64,000 nt of DNA, from assembly GCF_001279585.1 (NCBI RefSeq), contig NZ_LGEC01000058.1:124001-188000 (forward strand). Direction: 5' to 3'. This document shows positions 34,328 through 42,846 of the stretch, in pieces (positions within the stretch are counted from its first letter, which is position 1; each line of letters opens with the position of its first letter). The notes beneath the pieces were generated by a model. It had not been told where the DNA came from and made no database searches. It saw nothing but the letters and a program-made list of their open reading frames with translations. This DNA is from Nocardiopsis sp. NRRL B-16309. GTDB taxonomy: Bacteria; Actinomycetota; Actinomycetes; Streptosporangiales; Streptosporangiaceae. A program made the position numbers and the translations under genes.

Positions 34328-36328
34328 ATGTCTTCCCCCGGTCGCTCCTCCGTCGGCCGATACGAACTACGGGAGCGGCTCGGCGCGGGCGGTATGGGCA
34401 CGGTCTGGCGCGCGTGGGACCCCGCGCTGCAGCGCGACGTCGCCGTCAAGGAGGTCCGGCTCCCCGACGGCATGGACCCGGACGAGCGCGCCGAGGCGCA
34501 CGCCCGGTCGATGCGTGAGGCCCAGGCGACCGCCCGGATCCACAGCAGCGCGGTGGTGGCCGTCCACGACGTGCTGGACGACGGCGAGAGCCCGTGGATC
34601 GTCATGGAGCTGCTCAGCGGCCGGTCCCTGGCCCAGTACCTGGAGCAGAACGGGCCGATGCCCGCCGACCGTGTCGAGGAGGCCGCCCGGTCGCTGCTGG
34701 GCGGGCTGAAGGCGGCGCACGCCGTCGGCGTCACCCACCGGGACGTCAAGCCCGCGAACATCATGCTGACCGATGACGACCGGACGGTGCTCACGGACTT
34801 CGGCATCGCCAACGTCGACGGCAGTACCGCTCTGACCCAGACCGGCGTGTACATCGGTTCTCCCGAGTACATGGCCCCCGAGCGGTTCGAGGGCGAGCGC
34901 GCGCTGCCCGCCTCCGACCTGTGGAGTCTGGGCGTCACGCTGTTCACCCTGGTCGAGGGGCGGTCGCCGTTCAAGCGGGACAGCATCACGGGCATCATCA
35001 CGGCCGTGCTGACCGCCCCGGTGCCGCCTCCGCTGTCCGACGACTCCGCGCGCGGCGCCGCGGCGAGCGCCCCGCTGCGGGAGCTCATCGCCGCCCTGCT
35101 CGACCGGGACCCCGCCCAGCGGCCCGACCCCGACCAGGCGCTGGCGCTGTTGAAGGAGGCCAGGCGGGCGCCGGGGAGCGGTTCCGGCGGATCCGCGTCC
35201 GGCTCGAACACCGGTGCGCAGGCCCCGCCAGGCGGACCTTCCGATGGTGTTGCTGTGCGTCCCGCGTCGGGACACGGGGACTCGGGCGCCCACACCGGGA
35301 GCGGGTCGGCCGCCGGACACCCGGGAGGCGTCGGCGCGCCGCCCACGCACCAGGGCGGAACCGGTGGCGGCCCCGGGACCGGATCGGGGCCGCACACACC
35401 GCCTCCGGTCGGCCACCCCGGAGGCCCTGCGTCCCCGCAGTCGCCGCCGCGTGCCCCGTCGACCCCACCGGCCGCACAACACCAGCCACAGCAGCACGCA
35501 CCATCACAGCAGCAGTACCCCCACGGCTACGGGCAGGGGCCGCACGGCCCCGTGCCGGGTCGGCCGACAGGTCCCCAGCCAGGTCCCGGCCAGCAGCCGG
35601 GTGCCGGGCAGCAGCCGGGGCTGGGAGCCCAGCCGGGCGTCGGGCCGCGGCCCGGATCCGGTGGCCAGCCCTCCGGCCCGATGCAGGCGCCGACGGGACG
35701 GGTCGCGCCGAACGCGGGCGGGTTCGTGCCGGGGGCCACCCGGACCGGCTACCACCCGGCGCCCGCCCAGGGCGTCCCGGGACCGGCCGCGGCCCAGGGC
35801 GTGCAGGGCGCGCCCGGGACCGGGCCGCAACAGGGCGGCACCACCCGGTTCACCGCCGATCCGCGCTACGGCGTCCGCAGGGCGGAGCCCAACCACGGCG
35901 TCGTGGTCGGCGACGGTGTCCCCAAACCGGCGGCGGTGATCACCGCGTCGGCCATGCTGGGCGTCAACGCGCTCTATCTGATGGTCCTCACGGCGCTGTT
36001 CATCGCCGAGGTCCTGGACGGTTCCGACGAGTACGGGTGGGGCACGGTGACGGCGCTGGGCGCCTGGGGGCTGTTCGCGGCCTTCGCCGCCGTGGGCCTG
36101 ATGACCCGCTCGCGACTGCTCTACGGCGCGGTGGTGATCGTGCAGGTCCTGGTGGCGGTGCTGCTGGTGTTCGCCCTCTTCTCGGTGCTGGTCTACTCGC
36201 CGGAACAGTTGTGGCTCTACGCCCTGATGCTGGTGTTCCAGCTGGTCATCGGCGGCCTTCTGCTCATCCCGCCGAAGTCGAGGGCGTTCTTCGGCTTCGG
36301 TGAGGCGTTCGGCGGCACCGAGCGCTGA
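34328..36328 (+). CDS. Ser/Thr protein kinase with C-terminal four-TM region
   Basis: 666 aa. A Hanks-type kinase domain (10-275) has all catalytic motifs: GAGGMGTVW loop, Lys41 (VAVKEV), HRDVKPAN (Asp139), DFG (157-159), APE (183-185). A Gly/Pro/Gln-rich linker of about 260 residues (GQQPGAGQQPG-type repeats) follows, then four TM helices (about 535-655) resembling small DUF-type membrane domains. There is no PASTA or other external sensor, unlike PknB. Such kinases may be controlled in the membrane. ATG at 34328 has AAGGG upstream. Downstream of paralogue B and inside the secretion-like locus, so a regulator of it is conceivable but unproven. Confidence 0.92.
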   Translation: MSSPGRSSVGRYELRERLGAGGMGTVWRAWDPALQRDVAVKEVRLPDGMDPDERAEAHARSMREAQATARIHSSAVVAVHDVLDDGESPWIVMELLSGRSLAQYLEQNGPMPADRVEEAARSLLGGLKAAHAVGVTHRDVKPANIMLTDDDRTVLTDFGIANVDGSTALTQTGVYIGSPEYMAPERFEGERALPASDLWSLGVTLFTLVEGRSPFKRDSITGIITAVLTAPVPPPLSDDSARGAAASAPLRELIAALLDRDPAQRPDPDQALALLKEARRAPGSGSGGSASGSNTGAQAPPGGPSDGVAVRPASGHGDSGAHTGSGSAAGHPGGVGAPPTHQGGTGGGPGTGSGPHTPPPVGHPGGPASPQSPPRAPSTPPAAQHQPQQHAPSQQQYPHGYGQGPHGPVPGRPTGPQPGPGQQPGAGQQPGLGAQPGVGPRPGSGGQPSGPMQAPTGRVAPNAGGFVPGATRTGYHPAPAQGVPGPAAAQGVQGAPGTGPQQGGTTRFTADPRYGVRRAEPNHGVVVGDGVPKPAAVITASAMLGVNALYLMVLTALFIAEVLDGSDEYGWGTVTALGAWGLFAAFAAVGLMTRSRLLYGAVVIVQVLVAVLLVFALFSVLVYSPEQLWLYALMLVFQLVIGGLLLIPPKSRAFFGFGEAFGGTER

Positions 36329-36388
36329 CGTGTCCGGGCGCCCGGCCCTCGCGCCCGAATCCCTGGGCACTGCGCCGACCCCTGACGC

Positions 36389-36456
36389 GTCCGGTGACCA
36401 CACCGGACACACCGGCACGCAGGCCCCGAGTACACGAGCACCAACCCGCGTGCCGG
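36389..36456. terminator. Bidirectional hairpins between convergent genes
   Basis: GTCCGGTG-ACCA-CACCGGAC (36389-36408) and a second stem CCGGCACGC/GCGTGCCGG (36412-36420 with 36448-36456) lie between the kinase stop and the end of the minus-strand gene. Both directions could use them. Confidence 0.6.
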
Positions 36457-36504
36457 GGCATCACGCTCTCCCGCCCTCGCGCCCGGGGCCGACGCGCCCC
36501 AGCC

Positions 36505-37797
36505 TCACCAGGTGGTGACGGCCAGCGCCCCCAGCTCGTCCAGGGCCAGACGGTGCTCGTCTGCCAGGATCCGGACCATCTCCTCCGCCTCCGACGTGGT
36601 GACGAACCGGCCGCGCGACAGGCGTTCCCCGGGGGACGGGCTCTCCATCCACAGACGGGGCCCGGCCTCCCACATCATCTGAACGCAGGTCTCGTCACGG
36701 GCGAGGAACACCGCGAAATTGCCCTCGGCGGGCGTCAGCCGGTGCACGAGTTCGCGCGCGGCGGCCGTCTCCATGGGTTCGGCGCTCTGGATCCCACCGA
36801 TGCCCTCGGCGGTGCTGTCGTCGTAGATGGCGTCGACCATGCCGGTGTGGGACGAACGGGCGTCCTCCTCGGGCCAGACGCCGCCGACCGCCCACCGGCT
36901 GAGGGGCTCCTCCAGGCGTTCACGGGGCAGCGTGCGGCCGTCTCCGAGCACGCGCAGCAGGTCGAAGTCCCGACAGACCTCGATCGTCTGCCCGCGGTCG
37001 CTGGTGAGGGTGGCCGCGTGCCCCCGCGGCAGCCAGGGCAGCACCATCCGCGCCAGCTCGCGCACGGTGACGCGGCCCTGGTAGTGCGTCATCCAGGCGG
37101 GCGGCGACTCGTGCCGGTAGGAGACCTCGACCTCCGGCTCGCCGTCGACGGCCGGGCCGGGATGGGCGGCGCCGCGTCCCCACCGGCGGCGGCGCCAGTC
37201 CACGGCGACTTCGAGCCTGGTGCCCGGGTCACCGTTCCAGGTGACGGTGAGGCCGTGGGCGCGCAGGGTCTCGGCGATCTCCTCGCCGACGGCGGCCCGG
37301 CGGACCTCGTGGGTGGCCCCGAAGCCGACCATGAGGGCGCCCTCGCGCGACGCGGCCCGCGTGTCCTGCTCGTGGTAGAAGGCGTAGCCGCGGATCGACG
37401 GGCCCCCGGGCGCCTCCTGGTGGACGCGGGCCTCCTGGCGGAGGGAGTCCTCGGCGCAGGTGGTGCAGCAGGTGTGGTCCTCGCGGGCGATGATCCCGGA
37501 CTCGTCGAGGGCTCGGAAGGCGCGGGTGAGCCGTTCGCTGTCCGTGCGCGAGCGCCAGCGGCGCTGGCGCTGGAGGTGCGCGTCCATGGCGTCGTCGACA
37601 TAGGAGTCGAGGCCGTCCAGGGCCGCCCTGACCTCCGGCCCCTCGGGGTCGGTCCCGGGTTCGAGCGCGTCGAGCAGGCGGCGCCGCGCTCCCAGGCAGA
37701 TGTCGACGTAGCCGCCCCGGCCGGTGGCGAGCAGGGTGGAGACGCTCTCCTGAGCGGTGGCGCGGAGGTGGTCGACGCGTTCCCGGACTTCACTCAT
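36505..37797 (-). CDS. DUF6891-like hypothetical protein
   Basis: 430-aa soluble protein. The central part carries SGIIAREDHTCCTTCAEDSL, a possible metal-binding or redox Cys cluster (C-C-x-x-C), and GYAFYHEQDTRAA, both reminiscent of the DUF6891 family. The C-terminal third (GGIQSAEPMETAAARELVHRL...GNFAVFLARDETCVQMMWEAG..LWMES) looks like a separate small domain of the Imm1 type. ATG at 37797; no ribosome site is obvious, so it may be leaderless. Not clearly tied to either neighbour. Function unknown. Confidence 0.6.
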   Translation of the reverse strand: MSEVRERVDHLRATAQESVSTLLATGRGGYVDICLGARRRLLDALEPGTDPEGPEVRAALDGLDSYVDDAMDAHLQRQRRWRSRTDSERLTRAFRALDESGIIAREDHTCCTTCAEDSLRQEARVHQEAPGGPSIRGYAFYHEQDTRAASREGALMVGFGATHEVRRAAVGEEIAETLRAHGLTVTWNGDPGTRLEVAVDWRRRRWGRGAAHPGPAVDGEPEVEVSYRHESPPAWMTHYQGRVTVRELARMVLPWLPRGHAATLTSDRGQTIEVCRDFDLLRVLGDGRTLPRERLEEPLSRWAVGGVWPEEDARSSHTGMVDAIYDDSTAEGIGGIQSAEPMETAAARELVHRLTPAEGNFAVFLARDETCVQMMWEAGPRLWMESPSPGERLSRGRFVTTSEAEEMVRILADEHRLALDELGALAVTTW

Positions 37798-38040
37798 GCG
37801 GCCAATATGTCAGAGTTGCCGGGCCCCCGAGACGGTGTCACCGGCCGATCGCTGTCCGCATCCGGTCAATCACGAAGGCGGGCGGCGCCCGGTGCCGCCG
37901 CCCCGCTGATCCTCGCGCCGAGGTCTCTCGCGGTGCCCCGCCGCGCCGGCTCCGGGGCCGCGAAGACCCCACCCGGATCCCCCCGGCCCTGCGGAGTCCC
38001 GAGTGCCCACGGGGCCTGAGGTGTCTCGGGCCCCGAGGCG

Positions 38041-38117
38041 CCCGGAAGGCCCCGGAAGGCCCGAGGAAGCCGAGGCACTCTGGTCGGTCGAGGCACCCCA
38101 GGCACCCCAGGCACCCC
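38041..38117. repeat. Short tandem repeats in a 364-base gap
   Basis: The gap 37798-38161 has no gene. It holds two 10-base units CCCGGAAGGC (38041-38060) and three 9-base units AGGCACCCC (38091-38117). Both are perfect, so they may vary in number between strains. Confidence 0.7.
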
Positions 38118-38161
38118 ACCATCTGAGGCCCCGAGCCACCGAGGGGCGCGATGCCCGAAGC

Positions 38162-39319
38162 TCACCGTCCGCCGAGTGGGGCCTCCCCGCGTGTGGTCTC
38201 ACCCATCACGGGGGCGGACGCCGAGAGGGACAGGCTCTGGACCAGAGTGTGCTCGCCGAGCCGCCGGACGTGCTCGTCGCGCACCTCGCGCGCGAGGTCG
38301 GCGGTGGTGGACAGCTCCGCCACGGGGCCGGACGGCGTTCCGAGGAAGGCCGCCGACGCCGCGTGGTCGACGTACTCCGCCGTGGAGTCCAGGGCCTCCT
38401 GGCACTGCTCCCACTCGCGGTGCGCCTCGACCGCGCGTTCCACCAGGCGCCCGTACTCGGAAATCTGCGCCACACGGGCGCGTACCGCCTCCTCCACCGT
38501 GTGCAGGTGCTCGCGCTGCGGTTTGAGGGCTTCGCGCACCCGTGGCGAGGCCGCCCGCTGCCAGCGGCGCAGGTGGGCGCGGCGCAGTTCGCGCTGACGG
38601 GCCAGGAGGACGGCGATCCGCCACTCCTGGTCGCGCAGGACGCTCAGGGCGCGGTCGGTGTCCAGGGAGTCGCCGCCGTGGAACGCGTCGCCCGCCTCCT
38701 CCACCCGGGCGATGACGTTCTGCACGGTGGCGAGGTGGACGTGGTCGACCTCGCTGATGTCGTCGGGGGTGATGACCGCGGGCGTCGCCCCCTCCCCCGG
38801 GGCCGCCGCCCGCGAGGTGACGGCGTCGCCCGCCACCATGGCCACGAGGACACCGAACACCAGCCACGGCACCCCCATGGCCGGGTCCTGCGGGGCGACG
38901 TCCAGCAGCCAGATCGGGGCGACGGCCACCGCCCCCGCGCCGACGGTTCCGCCCACCACCCGTGTGACCCGGTGGGCGTCCGCCCGCAAGCCGAGGGTGG
39001 CGACGAACGCCACGAGGCTGATGGTCGCGATGACCATGCCCAGGTACCACCCCGCGGTGACCAGGGCCAGGCTCATGGTGAAGCCGACGCCGACCACCTG
39101 TGCCAGCCCCTCGCGCAGCCGGGCCGACCGGGTGGCGGCGTCCTCGACCGTGCCGTGGGGAACGGATAAGGGCTCGGGGGCCCGGCCCCGACGCAGACGT
39201 TCGCGCTGGGCCGGGGGCAGCGCGGGGTCGACGACGGGACGGGGGCGGATCCGACGGCTCTCGGCCGAGGGCGGCGGGAGGGAGGCGGAGGGGTGTGGCC
39301 GGAGGACGTCCTCACTCAT
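38162..39319 (-). CDS. Membrane protein with long C-terminal coiled coil
   Basis: 385 aa. A Pro/Arg/Ser-rich start, four TM helices in two pairs (about 75-110 and 120-165), then a long charged helical region (about 190-365: EEAGDAFHGGDSL...RDQEWRIAVLLARQRELRRAHLRRWQRA...) predicted to be coiled coil. No family recognised. It follows the VirB4-like ATPase by 307 bases on the same strand, and a comparable membrane protein often sits there in actinobacterial secretion-like loci as far as I recall. ATG at 39319 (MSEDVLRPHPSA) has GGACC only. An upstream in-frame stretch of 95 codons is Arg/Pro-rich and non-coding in character. Confidence 0.65.
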   Translation of the reverse strand: MSEDVLRPHPSASLPPPSAESRRIRPRPVVDPALPPAQRERLRRGRAPEPLSVPHGTVEDAATRSARLREGLAQVVGVGFTMSLALVTAGWYLGMVIATISLVAFVATLGLRADAHRVTRVVGGTVGAGAVAVAPIWLLDVAPQDPAMGVPWLVFGVLVAMVAGDAVTSRAAAPGEGATPAVITPDDISEVDHVHLATVQNVIARVEEAGDAFHGGDSLDTDRALSVLRDQEWRIAVLLARQRELRRAHLRRWQRAASPRVREALKPQREHLHTVEEAVRARVAQISEYGRLVERAVEAHREWEQCQEALDSTAEYVDHAASAAFLGTPSGPVAELSTTADLAREVRDEHVRRLGEHTLVQSLSLSASAPVMGETTRGEAPLGGR

Positions 39320-39626
39320 AGGCGGTCCTGAGTGGTCGGTCGGTCGCGGTGAGGCGACGGGAGCGGACGCCGGGCGGAGGAACCCGGCAGGGTAGGAAAT
39401 GCCCATCCGGAGCACGCCCCGAACATGCCGCCCCGCACGCCTTTGCCACGACTTGTCCGGTGCGCGCACCGCACTCCTCCCGGGAACGCCCGACCTGCGC
39501 CGGGACCGCGCCGACCGGACCGCCGCGGGCGCACTCGCCCGGCCACCCTCCCTCAGCGGGCCCACCGAGCCGCCGAGGCCGCGCTCGCCCGGCCGCCCCG
39601 CCACCGACCGGGAGGCCCCTCCCGCG
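39320..39626. other. 307-base gap between VirB4-like and coiled-coil genes
   Basis: Both neighbours are on the minus strand. I see no gene, clear terminator or clear promoter here. Confidence 0.4.
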
Positions 39627-42089
39627 CTACTCCTCCACGGTCGACGCCCGGACCAGTTCCTCCTGCCCCGGGTGGCGCCGCGTCGGGTTGGTGTCCAGCC
39701 AGCGCAGCAGGTCCTCCGACACCAGGTCGACGCCGATCCGCCCCGACCGCCCGTCCAGGTCGCGGAACAGGCACTCGCCGTTGCCCAGGTTGCGCAGCAC
39801 CGCCAGGTGGTCCTCGGTCGGCTCCACGCCCAGCAGCGCCATCACGCTCTCCACCTCGAACCGCTCGCTCGACCGGAAGGCGAACACCGACGACAGGCAG
39901 TTGGTGACCTGCTCGTTGAGGAGGTCACCGGCGTTCTGCGACACCAGGATGAGCGCGGTGTTGCGCGAGCGCCCCATCCGCGAGACCTCGGGAACGAGCT
40001 TGGCGCCCTCCGGGGTGGAGGTCACCGCCCACGCCTCGTCGAGGAAGATCGCCTTGGGCAGGTGCCGGTCCAGCCCGTTCATGAGCCGCCGGGCGAACTG
40101 CGAGACCAGGTACAGCAGGGCGACCGACAGCCGCTGCTCGTAGGAGTAGTCGTCGCGCCCCACGCCCGAGTCGGGCAGGGTGAGCCCGCCCAGGGTGAAG
40201 ACCGTCGTCCACCCCTCGGTGTCGATCCGCGCGTCCCCCTGCGGGTCGAAGCACAGGCTGGCCAGCCGCATCTCCGACATCGACTGCAGCACGGCGCCGA
40301 GGTTGCGCGAGGCCGGGTCGGAGGAGGCGACGAGGTAGTCGACGACCTTGGCGAGCGAGGGTCGGGGCTGGTTGGCGACCGCCGCCACCGCCTGGATCAT
40401 GGCGGACTCGCGTTCCTCGCTCATCCTCGGCAGGAGCAGGCGCAGGGTCTCGGTCGCCATGGTCTTCTTGGCGGGCAGGTCGTCACCGAACGCGAACGGG
40501 TCCAGCAGGCCCGGTTCGGCCGAGCCCAGGGACATGATCCGCGCCTTGCGGCCCCGGTGCTTGAGGAGTTCCACGAGGGACTCCGCGTCGCCCTTGGGGT
40601 CGATGGCGGCGACGGTGACCCCGCGCAGCGCGAGCTGGTAGATGAGCAGCAGGGCCAGCGTGGTCTTGCCGCCGCCGGGCTCCCCGGTGATGGCGATGGC
40701 CGTGGGGCGGTTGCGGGCCGCGGCGACCATGGGGTCGAAGTGCACGATCGAGCGGGCGCGGCCGAGCGTCTCCCCGATGTAGGGGCCGATCCAGCCGCCG
40801 CCGCTGTGGTCGACGCGGTCGCCGACGTCGACCGTGGCGGTGGGCATGCCGCCCGCGATCGTGCGCAGGGGCTGGCGCTGGGCGTAGGCGTTGAGCCGGA
40901 TGCGGTCGCCGGGCAGGGACTCGTTGAAGAGCGCGAACTGGTCGCCGGTGGAGTTGATGACGTCGATGCCGATGTCGCGGTAGTGCTCCACGACCGCCTC
41001 GACGTGCTGCCCGAGCAGGCGCTCGGTGGGCGCGGACACCATGAGGCGGTGCCAGCCGTAGACGAAGGGCAGGCGCTCCTTGGTGATGCCGTGCTCCAGC
41101 ATGCGGGCGGCGTCGATCTGCTCGGCGAGCGCGATGGGCGCCTCCACCCCGGCCTCACGGATGTGGGCGTCCATGTCGCGGGCGTGCGCGAGCTTGCGGC
41201 CGACGTCCTTGCTGGCCTTGGCGGGCGGGATGAGCTTCATCCGCAGGGACATCTCGACGGGGAAGGGCAGCGCGTCGGCGTGGTGCAGCCAGGGTTCGCC
41301 GTCGGGGAAGGGCATCAGGTCCGGAAAGCGGGCGAAGGAGAGGAAGGCGACGTGGGTGGAGCCGGCGGGCTGCTCCAGGCGCAGGGCCGAGCGGCCGTTG
41401 TGCACGACCCCGTCGACGAGCGCCTCGATCTCGCCGCGCCCCCAGGTGCGGCGGGCGGCGGCGGAGGGGCGCACCTCCTCGGCGGTGCCGCTGACGGCGT
41501 GGCGCACCAGCCAGGCGATCTCGTCGGAGGTGGCGTGGCGGGCGTGCAGGGAGCTGGCGGCCAGGGCGCGGCCGAGGCGTTCGGACTGGTCGGTCCAGCG
41601 GGCGATCTCCTTGTCGTCGATCGCGTCGTCGTCGATGCCCAGAACCTGCTCGGTGCGCTGGTAGGCGCCCAGGAGCTGCGAGAAGAGGCCGAGGCCCGCG
41701 CCGGCGTTGCGCTGGCCGAGTCGGACGCCGAGGTAGACCTCCTTGGTCCAGAAGTCCTTGGCCCAGACGTGGCGGTAGGTCTCGTCGAGGTAGTCGTACC
41801 AGCCGGGGCCGGCGTCGGCGGTCGCGTCGAGCGCGGTGGCCCACTGCGCGGCCGGGTAGGTGCGGTGGGCGACGCGCAGGTGGACCTCCGCGTCGTTCAT
41901 CCGGATGGCGGCCAGGGCGATGGTGATGTTGGTGGCCAGGCCCTGGCGCTCCTCCGGGGTGGTGAACTCGTAGGACACCGTGGGCAGGCGGAAGTAGGCC
42001 CAGGCCTCGCTGTCGCTGAACAGCACGCGGTCGTCGAAGTAGCGGACCGCGAGACGGGTCGTGCCCCGTGTCCCCCTGGTGCCGGTCAT
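39627..42089 (-). CDS. VirB4/TraC/TcpF-like secretion ATPase
   Basis: 820 aa. The N-terminal ~430 residues match the VirB4 N-domain style (RYFDDRVLFSDSEAWAYFRLP); the C-terminal half is an AAA+ ATPase with Walker A AITGEPGGGKTTLAL (near 467-480), a second conserved DPKGD, and Walker B KAIFLDEAWAV (679-689), followed by SRMGRSRNTALILVSQNAGDL, the Gln motif of VirB4. It powers assembly or translocation in type IV secretion and conjugation systems. ATG at 42089 follows AGGAGG. A promoter-like box (42128-42142) lies 39 bases upstream and recurs before the TcpC-like operon. Confidence 0.9.
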   Translation of the reverse strand: MTGTRGTRGTTRLAVRYFDDRVLFSDSEAWAYFRLPTVSYEFTTPEERQGLATNITIALAAIRMNDAEVHLRVAHRTYPAAQWATALDATADAGPGWYDYLDETYRHVWAKDFWTKEVYLGVRLGQRNAGAGLGLFSQLLGAYQRTEQVLGIDDDAIDDKEIARWTDQSERLGRALAASSLHARHATSDEIAWLVRHAVSGTAEEVRPSAAARRTWGRGEIEALVDGVVHNGRSALRLEQPAGSTHVAFLSFARFPDLMPFPDGEPWLHHADALPFPVEMSLRMKLIPPAKASKDVGRKLAHARDMDAHIREAGVEAPIALAEQIDAARMLEHGITKERLPFVYGWHRLMVSAPTERLLGQHVEAVVEHYRDIGIDVINSTGDQFALFNESLPGDRIRLNAYAQRQPLRTIAGGMPTATVDVGDRVDHSGGGWIGPYIGETLGRARSIVHFDPMVAAARNRPTAIAITGEPGGGKTTLALLLIYQLALRGVTVAAIDPKGDAESLVELLKHRGRKARIMSLGSAEPGLLDPFAFGDDLPAKKTMATETLRLLLPRMSEERESAMIQAVAAVANQPRPSLAKVVDYLVASSDPASRNLGAVLQSMSEMRLASLCFDPQGDARIDTEGWTTVFTLGGLTLPDSGVGRDDYSYEQRLSVALLYLVSQFARRLMNGLDRHLPKAIFLDEAWAVTSTPEGAKLVPEVSRMGRSRNTALILVSQNAGDLLNEQVTNCLSSVFAFRSSERFEVESVMALLGVEPTEDHLAVLRNLGNGECLFRDLDGRSGRIGVDLVSEDLLRWLDTNPTRRHPGQEELVRASTVEE

Positions 42090-42120
42090 CTGTGCCCTCC
42101 TGGTCGCGTTGCCCCGCCCG

Positions 42121-42142
42121 TGCTCCACCCATAGTGGAGCAT
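42121..42142 (-). promoter_or_regulatory. Promoter/operator box of the VirB4-like gene
   Basis: TGCTCCAC-CCATA-GTGGAGCA (42121-42141) is a perfect 8-bp dyad. On the minus strand its left part reads ATGCTCCACTATGGG, 12 of 15 identical to the sequence upstream of the TcpC-like gene (49540-49525). It lies 32 bases before the start codon; ACTATGGG could supply a -10. Confidence 0.55.
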
Positions 42143-42500
42143 CACCCGGAAGGTGAGGAAGCGGACGGGGTTCCGGCGCGCCCCAATCCTGGAGCCGGGC
42201 GGGCCGCGGCGCCGGAGGTCGGCGGCGCGTGTCGACGGTGTCCCGCGGGGAGGGCCTCCCGGCCGGGTGACGGTGCGGCGGACCAGCCGAGCGGGACCAC
42301 CGGAAGGGCGTCCGGGGCCGGCGCCGAGGCGCCGTGAATGGCGCGGGCGAACGGGGGCAGCACCACTCCTCAGGAGCGGTTGAGGGCAGCGGACCCCGCC
42401 CCCGCGCGGTCACCGAGGGCTTTAGGCCGACACCCCTGGGCCCATTTCACCGGAATGGCCGCTAACGCGCGCCGCACATTGAACCAGAGTTTGCACCATT

Positions 42501-42526
42501 TTTCAGTGGTCTAGCGCACACTGAAA
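42501..42526. promoter_or_regulatory. Inverted repeat upstream of ectD
   Basis: TTTCAGTG (42501-42508) and CACTGAAA (42519-42526), perfect, 10 bases apart, centre one to two helical turns: an operator-like dyad in the 757-base non-coding region 42090-42846. The regulator is unknown. Confidence 0.45.
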
Positions 42527-42656
42527 GACAAAGGCCCGGCCCGGCATCCTGGCCGAGAGCTCCGCAACCGGACGACCTGGAACAACTCACGGACGGGAGT
42601 CATCTCGAACACGAGGGGTGACACCGCGCAGGTGACAGTGGCGAAAGGAGGATGAC

Positions 42657-42782
42657 ATGCACCGCGGCCACCGGCCGGCTTTTTGTTTTGGCCCATATAG
42701 TATGACTCTCATACCCACTGGCCACACCAATAAACACACGGCACGGAAGGGCGCCCGGGAAAGGCGACTTCTGATTTGTTAA
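42657..42782 (+). CDS. Possible 41-aa small protein upstream of ectD
   Basis: An optimal ribosome site, AAAGGAGGATGACATG, opens a 41-codon frame ending TAA, 64 bases before ectD. The product is basic (start MHRGHRPAFCFGPYSM, tail KGARERRLLIC) with two Cys and no TM helix or signal peptide. Codon use is much less G+C-rich than in neighbouring genes, and a -10-like TATAGT and a dyad lie within it, so the ribosome site may be chance. A translated leader that senses something for ectD is an alternative. No homologue is known to me. Confidence 0.35.
   Translation: MHRGHRPAFCFGPYSMTLIPTGHTNKHTARKGARERRLLIC
42700..42714. promoter_or_regulatory. Dyad overlapping a -10-like element upstream of ectD
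   Basis: GTATGA-CTC-TCATAC is a perfect six-base dyad that overlaps TATAGT (42696-42701). This is the most A+T-rich place in the region, so a promoter for ectD with an operator on it is plausible; no matching -35 is seen at 17 bases. Confidence 0.4.
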
Positions 42783-42846
42783 GTTCACGTGTCGTAAGGA
42801 AAGACTTCGACCTCAGAGAGGATGAACCCCAACGAGGGGATCGGCC

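Noticed and set aside
38041..38117. CRISPR array
   Set aside because: Units of 9-10 bases without spacers.
39399..42134. 911-codon plus-strand frame opposite VirB4
   Set aside because: Antisense shadow of a gene with complete Walker motifs.
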